From: Altererythrobacter sp. BO-6 | GTDB taxonomy: Bacteria > Pseudomonadota > Alphaproteobacteria > Sphingomonadales > Sphingomonadaceae | Direction of reading: 5' to 3' | Length of the DNA stretch: 64,000 nucleotides | NCBI RefSeq assembly: GCF_011047315.1 | Contig: NZ_CP049259.1 | Coordinates: forward strand, 1,798,001-1,862,000 | Shown here: positions 18,011 through 27,967 of the stretch, in pieces | How positions within the stretch are numbered: position 1 is the first letter of the stretch | How the letters are laid out: every line of letters begins with the position of its first letter | Position numbers and translations under genes: made by a program | Notes under the pieces: model-generated | What the model saw: only the letters and a program-made list of their open reading frames with translations | Told to the model about the DNA's origin: nothing | Database searches by the model: none

Positions 18011-18068
18011 CAAATCCTCGCTCACGCGACTTGACGGTCGCGTCGCTGCGGGCGGCCGGTTGCCCTTG

Positions 18069-18089
18069 CGGTCCGCCAGCCGCGGACCG
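18069..18089. promoter_or_regulatory. Hairpin just upstream of the rlmH start
   Basis: Perfect eight-base arms (CGGTCCGC) with a five-base loop, ending 14 bases before the rlmH ATG. No Shine-Dalgarno of note is seen between it and the start. It may restrict or shape translation initiation. Confidence 0.4.
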
Positions 18090-18103
18090 ATAGAGTGTCA
18101 TTG

Positions 18104-18526
18104 ATGCTGTTACACGTTATCGCCCGTGGCAAGATTGCGCGCTCGCCCGAGGAAGAACTCGTCGCGCGCTATGCCAAGCGGATCACATGGCCGGTAAAAC
18201 TGACCGAATTGCCTGAAACCGGTGGGCGCATTCCTGATCCGCAGACCCCCTGCAAGACCGTGCTACTCGACGAGAAGGGCCGCAACCTGACCTCCGAAGA
18301 ACTCGCCGAGATCATCGGTCGCTGGCGCGATGACGGAATGCGCGAGGCGCGCTTCGTGCTCGGCGCGGCGGACGGGCACAGCGAGGAGGATCGCGCCGGG
18401 GCAGACCTGCTGCTGGCCTTCGGCAAGGCGACATGGCCGCATCTGCTGGCACGCGCGATGCTGATGGAACAGCTCTATCGCGCTACGACAATCCTTGCAG
18501 GGCATCCTTATCATCGGGCAGGATAG
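18104..18526 (+). CDS. rlmH: 23S rRNA (pseudouridine(1915)-N3)-methyltransferase RlmH
   Basis: A 140-residue SPOUT methyltransferase that modifies helix 69 of 23S rRNA in the assembled 70S ribosome using SAM. Family landmarks are the start MLLHVIARGKIARSPEEELV, the knot region FVLGAADGHSEE, and the terminal ARAMLMEQLYRA followed by GHPYHRAG. A GTG nine bases upstream is in frame, but ATG 18104 matches the family start. Five bases after its stop the EnvC-like gene begins. Confidence 0.95.
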   Translation: MLLHVIARGKIARSPEEELVARYAKRITWPVKLTELPETGGRIPDPQTPCKTVLLDEKGRNLTSEELAEIIGRWRDDGMREARFVLGAADGHSEEDRAGADLLLAFGKATWPHLLARAMLMEQLYRATTILAGHPYHRAG

Positions 18527-18530
18527 GCCT

Positions 18531-19779
18531 GTGACTTTGCGCCAACCCTTTATGCTCGTCGGGCTATTGCTCCTGTGTGCTGCCCTGCTGGCTTTGCTGC
18601 CGCTTGGCGGGCCGACTGGCGCGCTTGCGCTGGCGACGGTTCCGGCATTGAGCGATCCCTCGACTGCGCGCGAAGCGGTAGACCGCGCCGAACGCGCTGC
18701 GCTGGACGCGGCAGAGCGGGCCGAGCGGCTCGAGCGCGAAGCTCAGGAGGCGGGTGCAGCGGCGAGCCGGAGCGCGCGCGAAGCAGCAGCACTGGCCGCG
18801 CGGATCCAGCAGGCCGAGGCCGATATCCTGGCGGCGCAGGCGCGCTACGTCCTCATCGCCGACCAGCGCCGCGTGCTTGATGCGCGGCTGGCCGAGAAGC
18901 AGCAACCGCTGGCGCAGCTGGCGGGCGCGCTGCAGAATATCGCGCGCCGCCCGCTGGTGCTTTCCGCGCTGCAACCGGGGTCGCTCAAGGATACGGTCTA
19001 TGTGCGCGCCGTGCTGGAAACCGCAGCGCCGCAAATACAGGCCCACACTGCGGGCCTGCGCAGCGAGCTTGACCGAGGCCGCGCGCTCGAGCGCGAGGCG
19101 GGTGAACAGCTCGCCCGCCTTAAGAACAGCGAAAGCCAGCTCGCCGAGCGGCGCAACCGGCTAGATGCGCTGGCGTCGCAGCAGCGGCTCGCCTCGCGCG
19201 AGGCACGCCAGATTGCCCAGCGCGAAAGCGAAAGGGCGCTGGCATTGACGGAGAATGCGCGGGACCTTGATGCGCTGGTCGGCGAACTTCGATCGCGCGG
19301 CCAGCCTTCGGCAGGAACTCGCCGCCCTGCCAGGGCCGGTGATCCGCCCTCCGCGCCCCGGCGCGTCCAAGGTGGTGATGACCGCCGCAGCCCGGCCCAC
19401 GCCAAGGTCAACCGGCCTTCCCGCCCCGCTCCAGCTGCCGGTGCAGGGGCGCACACTGGCCGGGTTCGGCGAAAGCGGCGAGGCGGGGCTTGCCGCCACC
19501 GGGCTGCAGCTGGCGCCCGCAGGCGGGGCACAGGTAATCGCGCCAACGCTGGGCCGCGTCGCCTATGCCGGGCCCTATCGCGGCTATGGCGAGATCGTGA
19601 TTATCGAGCACGGCAACGGCTTCACCAGCCTGATTACCGGCCTCGCGCGGGTGACGGTTGCGGCGGGAGACAGCGTGATCGGCGGCAGCCCGATCGGCAC
19701 CGCCCCGCCGCGCAATCCGGCGATTACCTTTGAGCTGCGCCGCGAGGGCAAGCCGGTCAACCCGCTCGACTTCATGTAA
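18531..19779 (+). pseudogene. EnvC-like murein hydrolase activator, split by a one-base frameshift
   Basis: Two overlapping frames together make one EnvC-type protein. From GTG 18531 the first frame encodes an N-terminal membrane or signal segment (MLVGLLLLCAALLALLPLGG) and about 230 residues of coiled coil (AERAERLEREAQEAGAAA and later). At about 19290 coding sense moves one base forward: the first frame stops looking coding after LVGEL, and the second continues DRAASLRQELAALPGPVIRP and then a LytM domain to the stop at 19779, ending TFELRREGKPVNPLDFM. Dropping one base near 19287-19290 joins them cleanly. The LytM domain seems degenerate (no HxxxD zinc pair), as in EnvC activators of amidases. 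It may be a real mutation or a sequence error. Confidence 0.82.
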
Positions 19780-19865
19780 GCGCACTGGGGTTGATGGTGC
19801 GCAAGGATCGGGACCGGTTTCGCACCGCTGCGGGACGCGCTTTCGCTCTCATCTGGCGTTAAGAC

Positions 19866-21287
19866 ATGCTGCGCGATACAGTTGCACAAGAACAGGAGCT
19901 TCAAAGCCTATGCGAGATCGCCGATCTTTTGCGCAGCGCCGCCCTTGTCACGGCCGTCGCGCTGATCCCCGTCACCACCGCCGGCATGGCGCAGGTCGAT
20001 GGGCGCGCCGGGCCGCAATTCGCAAAGCTTTTCGCGACTTACCAGCAGATCAAGGCCAATTACGTCGAGCCGGTCGATGACGAAGTGCTGATCCGCGGCG
20101 CGATTGACGGCATGCTCGGCGCGCTGGATCCGCATTCGGCCTATGTCGATGGCGCCGCATTGCAGCGGCTGACGACACTGATCGACGGCAATTATTCGGG
20201 CCTTGGCCTGTCGGTGGTGATGGAAGATGGCGCGGTGAAGGTGATCTCGCCTTTCCGTGGCAGCCCGGCGGAAAAGGCCGGGATCAAGGCTGGCGATTTC
20301 ATCACGCACCTCGATGGCAAGCTGATCTATGGCGGTGACCTGGATGACGCAGTCGCGCAAATGCGCGGGCCCGAGGGTTCTTCGATCAAGCTCACCATCT
20401 TCCGCCCCGGCCGCGACGAACCGCTGGAGCTTTCCGTAACGCGCGGCGTGATCGAGCTGGAGCCGGTCACTTACAAGCTGGAAAGCGGCAAGATCGGTGT
20501 GATCACCGTCAACGAATTCTCCACCAATGTCGGGCGTGACGTGTTTGCCGCATGGCAGGCGCTGCGCACCGAAGCGGCGGGCCGGATGAGCGGGCTGGTA
20601 CTGGACTTGCGCTCTAACCCGGGCGGCTCACTTGATGAAGCGATTGCGCTGTCGGACCTGTTCCTCGATGAAGGGCGGATCGTGTCGCAGCGCGGCCGCG
20701 CGCAGGGCGAGAATGCGCATTACAACGCCGATGACTGGAGCAATTATCGCCACCTGCCGCGTCAGGAAGGGCAGAAATTCATGGGCCAGATCGCTGAAGG
20801 CGTGCCGCTGATCGTGCTGATCGATGCGGGCTCGGCTTCGGCTTCCGAAATCGTCGCCGGTGCGCTGCAGGACCACCGCCGTGCGCTGATCATGGGCGAT
20901 CGCAGCTTCGGCAAGGGTAGCGTCCAGTCGCTGCTGCCGCTGGGCCGCGAAGCCGCGCTCAAGCTCACCACCGCGCGCTACTACACGCCGGCCGGGCATT
21001 CGGTGCAGGAAGGCGGGATAAAGCCCGATATCGAAGTGCCGCAGCTGTCGGATCCCGATCTCGAGCGGCGCAACAAATATGTGATGCGCGAGAGCGACCT
21101 GCGCGGCCACCTGGTCAACGAGCTGGGCCTGAGCGACGACGCGCTGGAGGCCGACAAGAAGGTCGATCCGCGCTTCCGCCTCACTGCGGCAGAACTGGAA
21201 GAGCAGGGCGTGAAGGACTTCCAGCTGCACTATGCGCTGGAAACCCTGCGCCGCACCACGCGCGCTACGGTGGCGCTGCGCAAATAA
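19866..21287 (+). CDS. ctpA: S41 family carboxy-terminal processing peptidase
   Basis: A 473-residue periplasmic serine protease. A signal or anchor segment lies at about residues 22-42 (LLRSAALVTAVALIPVTTAG). A PDZ domain follows (NYSGLGLSVVMEDGAVKVIS, about 105-190) and then the catalytic domain with Ser325 in GSASASEIVAG and Lys350 in FGKGSVQSLLP, the 25-residue spacing expected for the Ser/Lys dyad. It trims C-termini of envelope proteins, and in other bacteria controls wall endopeptidases. It follows the EnvC-like gene by 86 bases, which fits a wall-remodelling group. Confidence 0.95.
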   Translation: MLRDTVAQEQELQSLCEIADLLRSAALVTAVALIPVTTAGMAQVDGRAGPQFAKLFATYQQIKANYVEPVDDEVLIRGAIDGMLGALDPHSAYVDGAALQRLTTLIDGNYSGLGLSVVMEDGAVKVISPFRGSPAEKAGIKAGDFITHLDGKLIYGGDLDDAVAQMRGPEGSSIKLTIFRPGRDEPLELSVTRGVIELEPVTYKLESGKIGVITVNEFSTNVGRDVFAAWQALRTEAAGRMSGLVLDLRSNPGGSLDEAIALSDLFLDEGRIVSQRGRAQGENAHYNADDWSNYRHLPRQEGQKFMGQIAEGVPLIVLIDAGSASASEIVAGALQDHRRALIMGDRSFGKGSVQSLLPLGREAALKLTTARYYTPAGHSVQEGGIKPDIEVPQLSDPDLERRNKYVMRESDLRGHLVNELGLSDDALEADKKVDPRFRLTAAELEEQGVKDFQLHYALETLRRTTRATVALRK

Positions 21288-21305
21288 ATCGGCTAGCCGC
21301 GGGTC

Positions 21306-21794
21306 ATGGATACGACACCGGGCGGGCGCACCGCCGATCTGCTTGCACAACACCTGGCGCTCGCCATTCCCGCACTGCTACTGGGCGGGGCCTATCTCGC
21401 GCAATATGGCTTCGGCCTTTACCCATGCGAGATGTGCTGGTGGCAGCGTTATCCGCATTTCGCCGCGCTGGCCTTGGCGTTGCTTTCCTTCATTGCGCCG
21501 CCTCGCCGCGCGTGGATTGGGCTGGCGGGCCTCGCGATCTTCGTCTCCGGGGCGATCGGTGGCTTTCACGCCGGGGTGGAATATGGCTGGTGGGAAGGGC
21601 TGACCGCCTGTTCGACTACGGTGCCGCTTGACGGCAATCCGCTTGACGCGATCATGAATGCGCCGATTATTCGCTGCGATGCTGCCCCGTGGGACCTGTT
21701 CGGCGTGTCGCTCGCCGGATGGAACTTCCTTATCTCCTGCGGCGTTGGTGTGATGATACTGGCGCTGCTGCGCCGCAGCGCAAACGCGAACTGA
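21306..21794 (+). CDS. Disulfide bond formation protein B
   Basis: A 162-residue membrane protein with about four spans. The first periplasmic pair is in CEMCWWQRYPH, where the CxxC plus WQR block is the DsbB quinone-site signature. A second pair is given by the Cys in TACSTTVPLD and the Cys in IIRCDAAPWDLFG. It passes electrons from DsbA-like proteins to quinone. Coq7, a ubiquinone synthesis enzyme, starts 11 bases later, so the pair may be co-expressed. Confidence 0.92.
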   Translation: MDTTPGGRTADLLAQHLALAIPALLLGGAYLAQYGFGLYPCEMCWWQRYPHFAALALALLSFIAPPRRAWIGLAGLAIFVSGAIGGFHAGVEYGWWEGLTACSTTVPLDGNPLDAIMNAPIIRCDAAPWDLFGVSLAGWNFLISCGVGVMILALLRRSANAN

Positions 21795-21804
21795 AGGCCT
21801 GCCG

Positions 21805-22341
21805 ATGACCACATCTTCGATCCCGCGCGACGAAATGCACAAGATGATCCGGGTGGATCAGGCGGGCGAGTTCGGCGCGACGCGGATCTATGCCGGTCAG
21901 CTCGCGGTGATGGGCAATCGCGGCCCGCATGCGCAGGAAATCCTGCATATGGCCGAACAGGAAGCGGGCCATCGCGCGCGGTTCGATGCGCTGATGGCGC
22001 AGCGCGGCGTGCGCCCCACGGCCTTGCAGCCGTTCTGGTCGGTCGCAGGCTATGCGCTGGGCGCGGCGACCGCGCTGATCGGCCCCGAAGCGGCGATGGC
22101 GTGTACCGCCGCGGTCGAAGAGGAAATCGATCGCCATTATTCGGAACAGCTCGACCGCCTGCAGGAAACCGGCGCCGATCCCGAGCTGGCCGAGATGATC
22201 CACGAATTCCGCGAGGACGAGCGCCAACACCGCGATGCCGCGCTGGCTGCCGGGGCAGAACGGGCGCCGGCCTATCCGCTGCTGTCAGGCGTGATCCGGC
22301 TGGGCTGTCGCGCGGCGATCAAGCTGGCCGAACGGATTTGA
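21805..22341 (+). CDS. coq7: Demethoxyubiquinone hydroxylase
   Basis: A 178-residue ferritin-like di-iron enzyme that adds the last hydroxyl in ubiquinone synthesis. The carboxylate and histidine motifs are present: IRVDQAGEFGATRIYAGQL, MAEQEAGHRARFD, and in the second half AVEEEIDRHYSEQL and EFREDERQHRDAAL. Length and motif order match bacterial Coq7. It lies directly behind the DsbB-like gene. Confidence 0.96.
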   Translation: MTTSSIPRDEMHKMIRVDQAGEFGATRIYAGQLAVMGNRGPHAQEILHMAEQEAGHRARFDALMAQRGVRPTALQPFWSVAGYALGAATALIGPEAAMACTAAVEEEIDRHYSEQLDRLQETGADPELAEMIHEFREDERQHRDAALAAGAERAPAYPLLSGVIRLGCRAAIKLAERI

Positions 22342-22437
22342 GCAGCATCAAAGCGCGGACATTCGCCGCTTCATATGCTATTCAACTGACATGCGGTGTT
22401 ATGCCGCCCAATTGGACACTTTCTCGAGGAATCTGAG

Positions 22438-23034
22438 ATGATCGCTCGCCCACTCGCCGCTTCCCTGCTGGTCGCTGCTCCGCTGCTCGCCGCTGCCCCC
22501 GTCGCTGCGCAAGACACCGGCAGCGACAAGGTCAACATGGTGATTGCCTATAGCGAAGAGGAATGCCCGCAGCCTGAGGGTGACGAGATCATCATCTGCG
22601 AAATCCTGGTGGAGGCCGAACGCTATCGCATCCCGGAAAACCTGCGCAGCAGTGGCAGCCCGCAGAACACCGCCTGGAGCCGCAGGGTCGAAAGCTACAA
22701 GATGATCGGCGCATTCGGCACCATGTCGTGCGATGCGGCCGGGGCAGGCGGCTGGACCGGCTGCACCCAGCAGATGATCGAGGCGGCCTATGCCGATCGC
22801 AGCGAAAGCTCGAAAGTGCGGTTCGGGCAGCTGATCGAAGAGGCGCGGGCCAAGCGCCTCTCCACCATCGACCAAAGCGCGGCGGAGGAACAGGCACGGG
22901 TCGAGCAGATCGAGCGCGAATATATGGAGCGGCTCGAGCGCGAGCGGCAGCAGCCGCTGCCCGGCGAGGAAGCGCTACCTTCCGTGGCCGGCGAGGGCGC
23001 GGCTGAACCCGACAGCGGTCCTGGCGGACAGTAA
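22438..23034 (+). CDS. Secreted protein of unknown function
   Basis: A 198-residue protein with a signal peptide (about 1-24, IARPLAASLLVAAPLLAAAP, cut after VAA). The mature part has five cysteines near CPQPEGDEIIICEILVE and MSCDAAGAGGWTGC, then a charged helical stretch of about 60 residues (EEQARVEQIEREYMERLERE), and a Gly/Pro-rich tail. I do not recognise a named domain, though similar proteins are common in Erythrobacteraceae. The ATG at 22438 is preceded by GAGGAATCTG. It faces the convergent usher-like gene, 16 bases away. Confidence 0.75.
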   Translation: MIARPLAASLLVAAPLLAAAPVAAQDTGSDKVNMVIAYSEEECPQPEGDEIIICEILVEAERYRIPENLRSSGSPQNTAWSRRVESYKMIGAFGTMSCDAAGAGGWTGCTQQMIEAAYADRSESSKVRFGQLIEEARAKRLSTIDQSAAEEQARVEQIEREYMERLERERQQPLPGEEALPSVAGEGAAEPDSGPGGQ

Positions 23035-24204
23035 TCCGGACAAAGCCGGATCAGCGAGATCCGCTGGCGGGGCCCGGTTGAGGACCTTGCCCGTCCTGAT
23101 CGGCCTGTGCGATAACCGGCCGGGGATTGGTGCAGCTGCGAATTTCGATATCGCGCACCACCACATCGGGCTCATAACCCACAGTGATCGTGCCTGGTTC
23201 GACCGGGCACAGATTGAGCCGGCCCGCCTGTTCCGGGTCGATCGACAAGCGATAGCGGCCCGGCAACACCCGTTCGAAGAAGTAATACCCATCCACTTCG
23301 GTGCGCACCATTCCGGCAAGTTTGCCATTCTCATCGGTCAGCGTCAGGCGCACGCCCGACACTTCCTTGCTGCCCGTATCGGAAACGAAACGCGCTACCC
23401 CTTCCACTTCGCTGACCGCCAGCACTGGATAGTCGAGCGCCTGCAAACGCCCGGCGCGCGGCACAACTTCTAGCCCCGGTTTCGCCGGCGCCAGGTTGAT
23501 ATCGGGCAGGCTGGTCGGGTCGATCTGGATCCCGACGCTGCGGCCCGTGCCAAGCCCTTGTACCCGGGCGATGCCGGATGCATCGGTCGTTGCGGTCTGG
23601 TTGAAAGCCACGAAATCGACGTCAGGCAGCAGCTTGTCGCTCGGGCCATAGGTGCCATCGCCGTCCAGGTCCTGGAAGGCGCGCAGGGCCGCCCCGCCTT
23701 GCGTCGCCATGCCCGGACGCGCCATGAACACGCGCTTGCTTAAGGGGTCGCGGCCCAGGCTGAATCCGAGCCGCAAACCAACGTAATAATTGTCGTTCGA
23801 GAAGGTGTAATTGCCATCCAGCGCCAGGCTGAAGCGCTCGAACTCGCGCACCGCCGAAGCCCCGAAGCCGGGGGACTTGCTGGTAAAGTCATAGCTGGCC
23901 GATCCGCGCAGCGAGGTTCGTTCATCAAGGGCATGATCGACTTGCAGACCTGCGGTGGTCAGCTTCGTGGTGGGGGAAAGCTGGTAACCGAGCGAGAGGC
24001 GCGCCCGCGTATCGGAACTGCCGAGCGTCGTCAGGTCGAAATTGCCAAACAGCCGCGCGTTCGCTTCGAAATCGGGCGATTGCGTGCGCGCATAGTCGAG
24101 CGTGTTGGACAGCAGCAGGCCTGAGGAGCGGGTTGAAGCGCGCAGCGAAGCCTGCAGCGTGTCGCGCCCGTCGACCCCGGTATAGTTGCGCAGCCGCGCG
24201 CTCA

Positions 24205-24209
24205 GGGGG
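24205..24209 (-). other. Homopolymer run at the usher frameshift
   Basis: Five G on the plus strand (C5 in the message). With four instead of five the upstream and downstream halves of the usher-like gene read in one frame through VVPLSARLRNYTG. Confidence 0.7.
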
Positions 24210-25779
24210 AACGACCAGGCCGGATACCTCATTGCCCAACTTGAGCGTGGTGTTGAAATCCACTTCGGTCGCGCGGCGCAGGTATTGCAGGCCGATGAAC
24301 TTGGTCTCGTCCGGGAACAGGCCGCTGTATTCGGTGTGGCTCAGCGTTACCGCCGAAGCCCCGAAGCGCCCGCCGATCCCGCCAGCCAACGCTGTAGCGC
24401 CGCCATCGGCAATGCCTACGTCGCCTTTCACGGCCAGGCCGCTGATGCCGGTGCGGATCCCCGCGGAGGTGACCCAGCGGTCTCCTTCGCGCTCGAACCA
24501 GGCGCCGCTCAGCAAGGCGGTGAGACCTTCGCTCACCCCGTAAGCCAACTGGCCGCCCGCGCGCCATTCGCCATATTCGCGCGGCGGGATGAAATCGGGC
24601 GGGGTCACGCCCAGCAGATTGCGCTCACGCTGCGCCGCGCCAAAATTATAGACCAGCTTGCCCTTGGCGACGCGCCCGTCGCCCACGCTGATCCGGCGCA
24701 CGCTTTCGCTGCGCTGGCCCTGCGGCCCGTAGAACACCAGCCGAAACACGTTGAGCCCGAAATCCACCGGCACCTGCAGGAATTCATACTGGCCATTCAC
24801 TGCTTCTCGGGTCGAACCGATCAGCACCTCGTTGCGGTAGAGCTCGACTTCGTATCCGGTCGGCAGGATGCCGCGCAGGTCGACCCGGTCGAACACCGAG
24901 GTCAGCTGCGATTCGGCATTGGTAACGTTGAAGCCGCGCCCGGAGACACTGCGCAGGCCAAGCGGCATGCTCTCGGTCGACACGTCGCCAAACGAGAAGG
25001 CCGTGGCCTTGAGTGGGCCGAGCAATTCACCATCGGGGTCGACCCGCCCCAGTTCGAGCAGCGAGGCAGTGAGGCCGTTCTTGGTCTCACCGCTCAGGAA
25101 GGCTACGGCGGTGAGATATCCCAGGTCGCCAGCGAGTCGCAGGTCCCCTTCGATGCGCGGGCCGTTGCCGCTATCGGACACCGCGCGCAGCTCGACATCG
25201 GCGGCAGGCACGCTCACCGCTTCCCACGGCAGGTCAACGCGTTCGTACTCGCGGCCTTCGGGCCGTCCCTCGCGCGCTTCCAGCCGCTTGCGCTGCGCTT
25301 CGCGCTGCGCCCGCAATTCGAAGGGGAAGGGCTGCAGCGTGGTGATCAGCACCGCCATGGAGCGAAGATCGGCCTTGATCTCGATCGGCAGGAAGCGCGC
25401 GAACTGGTCGATATGGAGATACATCTCGCCTTCGAACGCCGCGACCAGCGACCGGTCGAGCTCAAGCTTGCGGCCTTCGAATTCCAGGATGCCCTGGCGC
25501 AGGTCGATCGACAGCACCCGGTCTTCTTCCAGCAGCCAGCCGTGGGCGTAATGCCCGTCATCGCTGACGGTCAGTGCCAGGTCGAGGATGCGCGCCATGG
25601 TGCCAAGCGGCAGGTACACTCCATCCGGCGTGCCATAGGCGATGATGGTGTCGCTGGCGTCGACACCCTTCACCTTCACTTCCAGGATCAGCTCGTCCTG
25701 CGGGCTGATCACTAGCGGTGCGCCGGAATGGGCGCGCTGTGGCGAGGCGGGCGCCAGAGCTTCGGCGTCTTCATAGAGC

Positions 25780-26333
25780 GGCTTGCCCGTGGCGAAATCC
25801 CAAACGCGGGCCTTCGGTGTTGCGGTTGGCTCAATCTTCTCTGCCGCAGTCGCAGGTGTTGCAGCGGGTGCCTCGGTTTGCGGCTCGCTTTCAACCTGTG
25901 GCGCGGCAGTCACCGGCTCGCTCGCTTGAGCCGTCGCAGCCGGATGTAGCGGCTTGCCGGTGGCAAAATCCCACACCCGCGCGCTGTCTTGCGGCGAGGA
26001 TGATTGTGAAGCGTCGATTTCCTCGCTGGCTAATACTGTATCGACCACTTGCACAGTTTCGGAATGCGCAATTTCGCTTGTGTCGGTGTCAGCCGGGATC
26101 GGTTCTGCGGCCAGCTGGGGCTCGGGGGCGACCGCGATTTCCATCGGTGCGTCAACCTCGTCCGCTACCGCAGCCGATTCGGGTTGATCGACGAGCACCG
26201 GTTCGGGCGCAGGTTCCGCGCCCACCTCTGCAATCGCCGCTGGCGCCGCTTCGCCATTGTCGTTGGTTTCCAGCCCCTGATACGCCGGAGTAACGGGGCT
26301 GATCCGCACCCCGGTGGCAAAGTCCCACACCTT
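25780..26333 (-). repeat. Three VWDFATG peptide repeats in the usher N-terminal region
   Basis: The motif occurs as KVWDFATGVRISP (about 26305-26333), ARVWDFATGKPLHP (about 25950-25983) and ARVWDFATGKPLYED (about 25780-25812), each in a stretch otherwise of Pro/Ala/Glu/Val. Spacing is roughly 170 and 350 bases. The motif resembles a single WD-repeat strand but no propeller is present; role unknown. Confidence 0.75.
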
Positions 26334-27010
26334 GACTGCCGAGCGATCCTCGCTTTGGTCGATTGGATCGCCGAACGGCACCGGAGGCGCTTCTTCGACC
26401 GCCACAGCGGCCTGAGCGATGACGGGCAGCGCCACGGCCGGAGCGGGGGATTCATCGGCTACAACGACAGGAGCGGGGCCGATCGCCACCGCGTCCAGTT
26501 CGCTTTCCGATTCCGGTTCCGCTCGCTCCGCGGCGATTTGTGCAACCGGCTCCGGCTCGTCCATTGCGATCGGGATGGACGGCGCGGCGACGGGCGCCTG
26601 AACGGGCGGCGGTGCAATCACGGGTTCGGCGCGCGGTTGTGGCTTCGGCTCAAGTACGGGCAAAGCCGGTACCACCGGAGCCGCCGGTTCCGGCAACACG
26701 GCTGGCGGCGCGGGTGCGGGCGGCTTTGTCTGCGCAGCGGGCGGCGCTATGACCGGCTCCACCACGGCGGCATCGTTCGCGGCCTTGGCCGGTCTGGCCA
26801 GGCCTGCGGGGGCTTTCGCATTCAGACCGAAAGCGGGCTTCGGGATCTCGGCCCGCTCAGGGGCTGGTTGCTTCTTTGCGCCCTGTTCATCTGGCGAGGG
26901 CATGGGCATGCGTTTGCTCTCGCTATCCTCCTGACGAGGAAGCGAGCACAGCGCGAGGGCAACCGCCCCCAGACTGACGGCGCTGATGTTCCGGATGAGT
27001 TTCCGGTTGC

Positions 27011-27964
27011 TCAAGGCACCACGAATTCTTGCGCGGCGAGCGTGGTGCCAGGCTCGAAGTCATCGTCGACGAATTCGATTTTCAGCCGGGCCCCCGATGC
27101 AACCAGCGCGGGGTCGATTTCGGGATTCACGGCAATCGCGACATCCCTGCTGTCGACCTCGGGATAGACGCCGATGCCCTTGGCAATCGCGACCGGTTCG
27201 CTCGATCCGCGGGCGGTGATCACCACATTGCCATAGGCGGAGCGGGTGCCTGCGCGGGTCAGGGTGAAAGCGATCGCTTTCGACCCATCGGCTTCGGTGA
27301 TGACCGAAGGATTGATGATGCCGGTCTGCAGCGTGGTTGCGCCGATGCGGACGATCACCGGGATGGAGATGCCGAAGCGCGGCCGGATCGACACGGCGAT
27401 GCTGTTCTCGTCGACTTGGCCAGAGGCATTTTCGATGGAAAATCCACCGGCGGCTTGCGGCACTGAGCTGACCACGAAATGCGACCGGTATTCCCCGTCC
27501 GGAACTTCGGCCGGTACACGTGCCATGACGCGGACCAGCTGGGATTCGCTGCCGCGCAGGGCCACCCGGCGCGGGGAATGGCGCAGCAGCCCGCTGGCGG
27601 TCTTGACCCGCGCCTTCATCGTTTCATCGGCAATATTGGCAAACTGCACCACGCGTCCGTCCGCCGTCATCGCCATGTCGACGATCTTGATCTCGTAATC
27701 GCCGTCATTGGTGGTCTTGTTGTAGAGGCCGATCGAAGCGATCTCGCGGCGCCCGTTGAGGACCACGCGTTTCGGGAACAGGTTCACGTCACCCATGCCG
27801 CCGACAGAACCCGCGGGCGGCGGAGGCGGGGCGGGCTGCGCCGTGTTTTGCGTTTCCTGGGCGGTGGAGCCCGATGGTGTGAAGGCAAGGACGCTGGCCA
27901 GCGCGCAGCTGGCGGCCATGATCGCGCCGGTGCGGGCGAGTGGCGTTCGGGATAGCGATATCAT
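27011..27964 (-). CDS. PapD-like periplasmic pilus chaperone
   Basis: A 317-residue protein with a signal peptide (about 1-36) and a Gln/Pro-rich linker (QPAPPPPPAGS), then two Ig-like domains. The first has the usual strand pattern RVVLNGRREIASIGLYNKTT and later LRHSPRRVALRGSESQLVRV, where the Arg-rich pre-G1 strand fits binding of subunit C-termini. It would hold fimbrial-type subunits in the periplasm and pass them to the usher, whose start overlaps its stop by 4 bases. It is longer than classical PapD (about 230) because of the leader and extended second domain. Its ribosome-binding site lies in a hairpin. Confidence 0.85.
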   Translation of the reverse strand: MISLSRTPLARTGAIMAASCALASVLAFTPSGSTAQETQNTAQPAPPPPPAGSVGGMGDVNLFPKRVVLNGRREIASIGLYNKTTNDGDYEIKIVDMAMTADGRVVQFANIADETMKARVKTASGLLRHSPRRVALRGSESQLVRVMARVPAEVPDGEYRSHFVVSSVPQAAGGFSIENASGQVDENSIAVSIRPRFGISIPVIVRIGATTLQTGIINPSVITEADGSKAIAFTLTRAGTRSAYGNVVITARGSSEPVAIAKGIGVYPEVDSRDVAIAVNPEIDPALVASGARLKIEFVDDDFEPGTTLAAQEFVVP

Positions 27965-27967
27965 GTC

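Larger units (their letters stand above)
23051..27014 (-). pseudogene. Giant usher-like outer-membrane protein, split by a one-base frameshift
   Basis: Start ATG 27014 (ATGA overlap with the chaperone stop). The first frame gives an N-terminal export segment (about 1-25), then about 400 residues rich in Pro, Ala, Val and Glu with three VWDFATG repeats, then an usher-like plug and barrel region (RGFNVTNAESQLTSVFDRVD, LPTGYEVELYRNEVLIGSTR). At the G5 run 24205-24209 coding sense changes frame: the first frame ends in 80 odd Arg/Ala-rich residues while the other continues as PLSARLRNYTGVDGRDTL. Removing one base restores a single protein of about 1320 residues. The C-terminal 390 residues hold more beta strands and an SdrD/carboxypeptidase-regulatory-like domain (GVRLTLTDENGKLAGMVRTE). 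It should export and anchor the neighbouring DUF4402 subunits. Whether the break is real needs the raw reads. Confidence 0.75.

Noticed and set aside
24186..25715. 509-codon frame antisense to the usher-like gene
   Set aside because: The minus strand carries the usher motifs; the plus frame is Ala/Arg/His/Gln-rich without structure.
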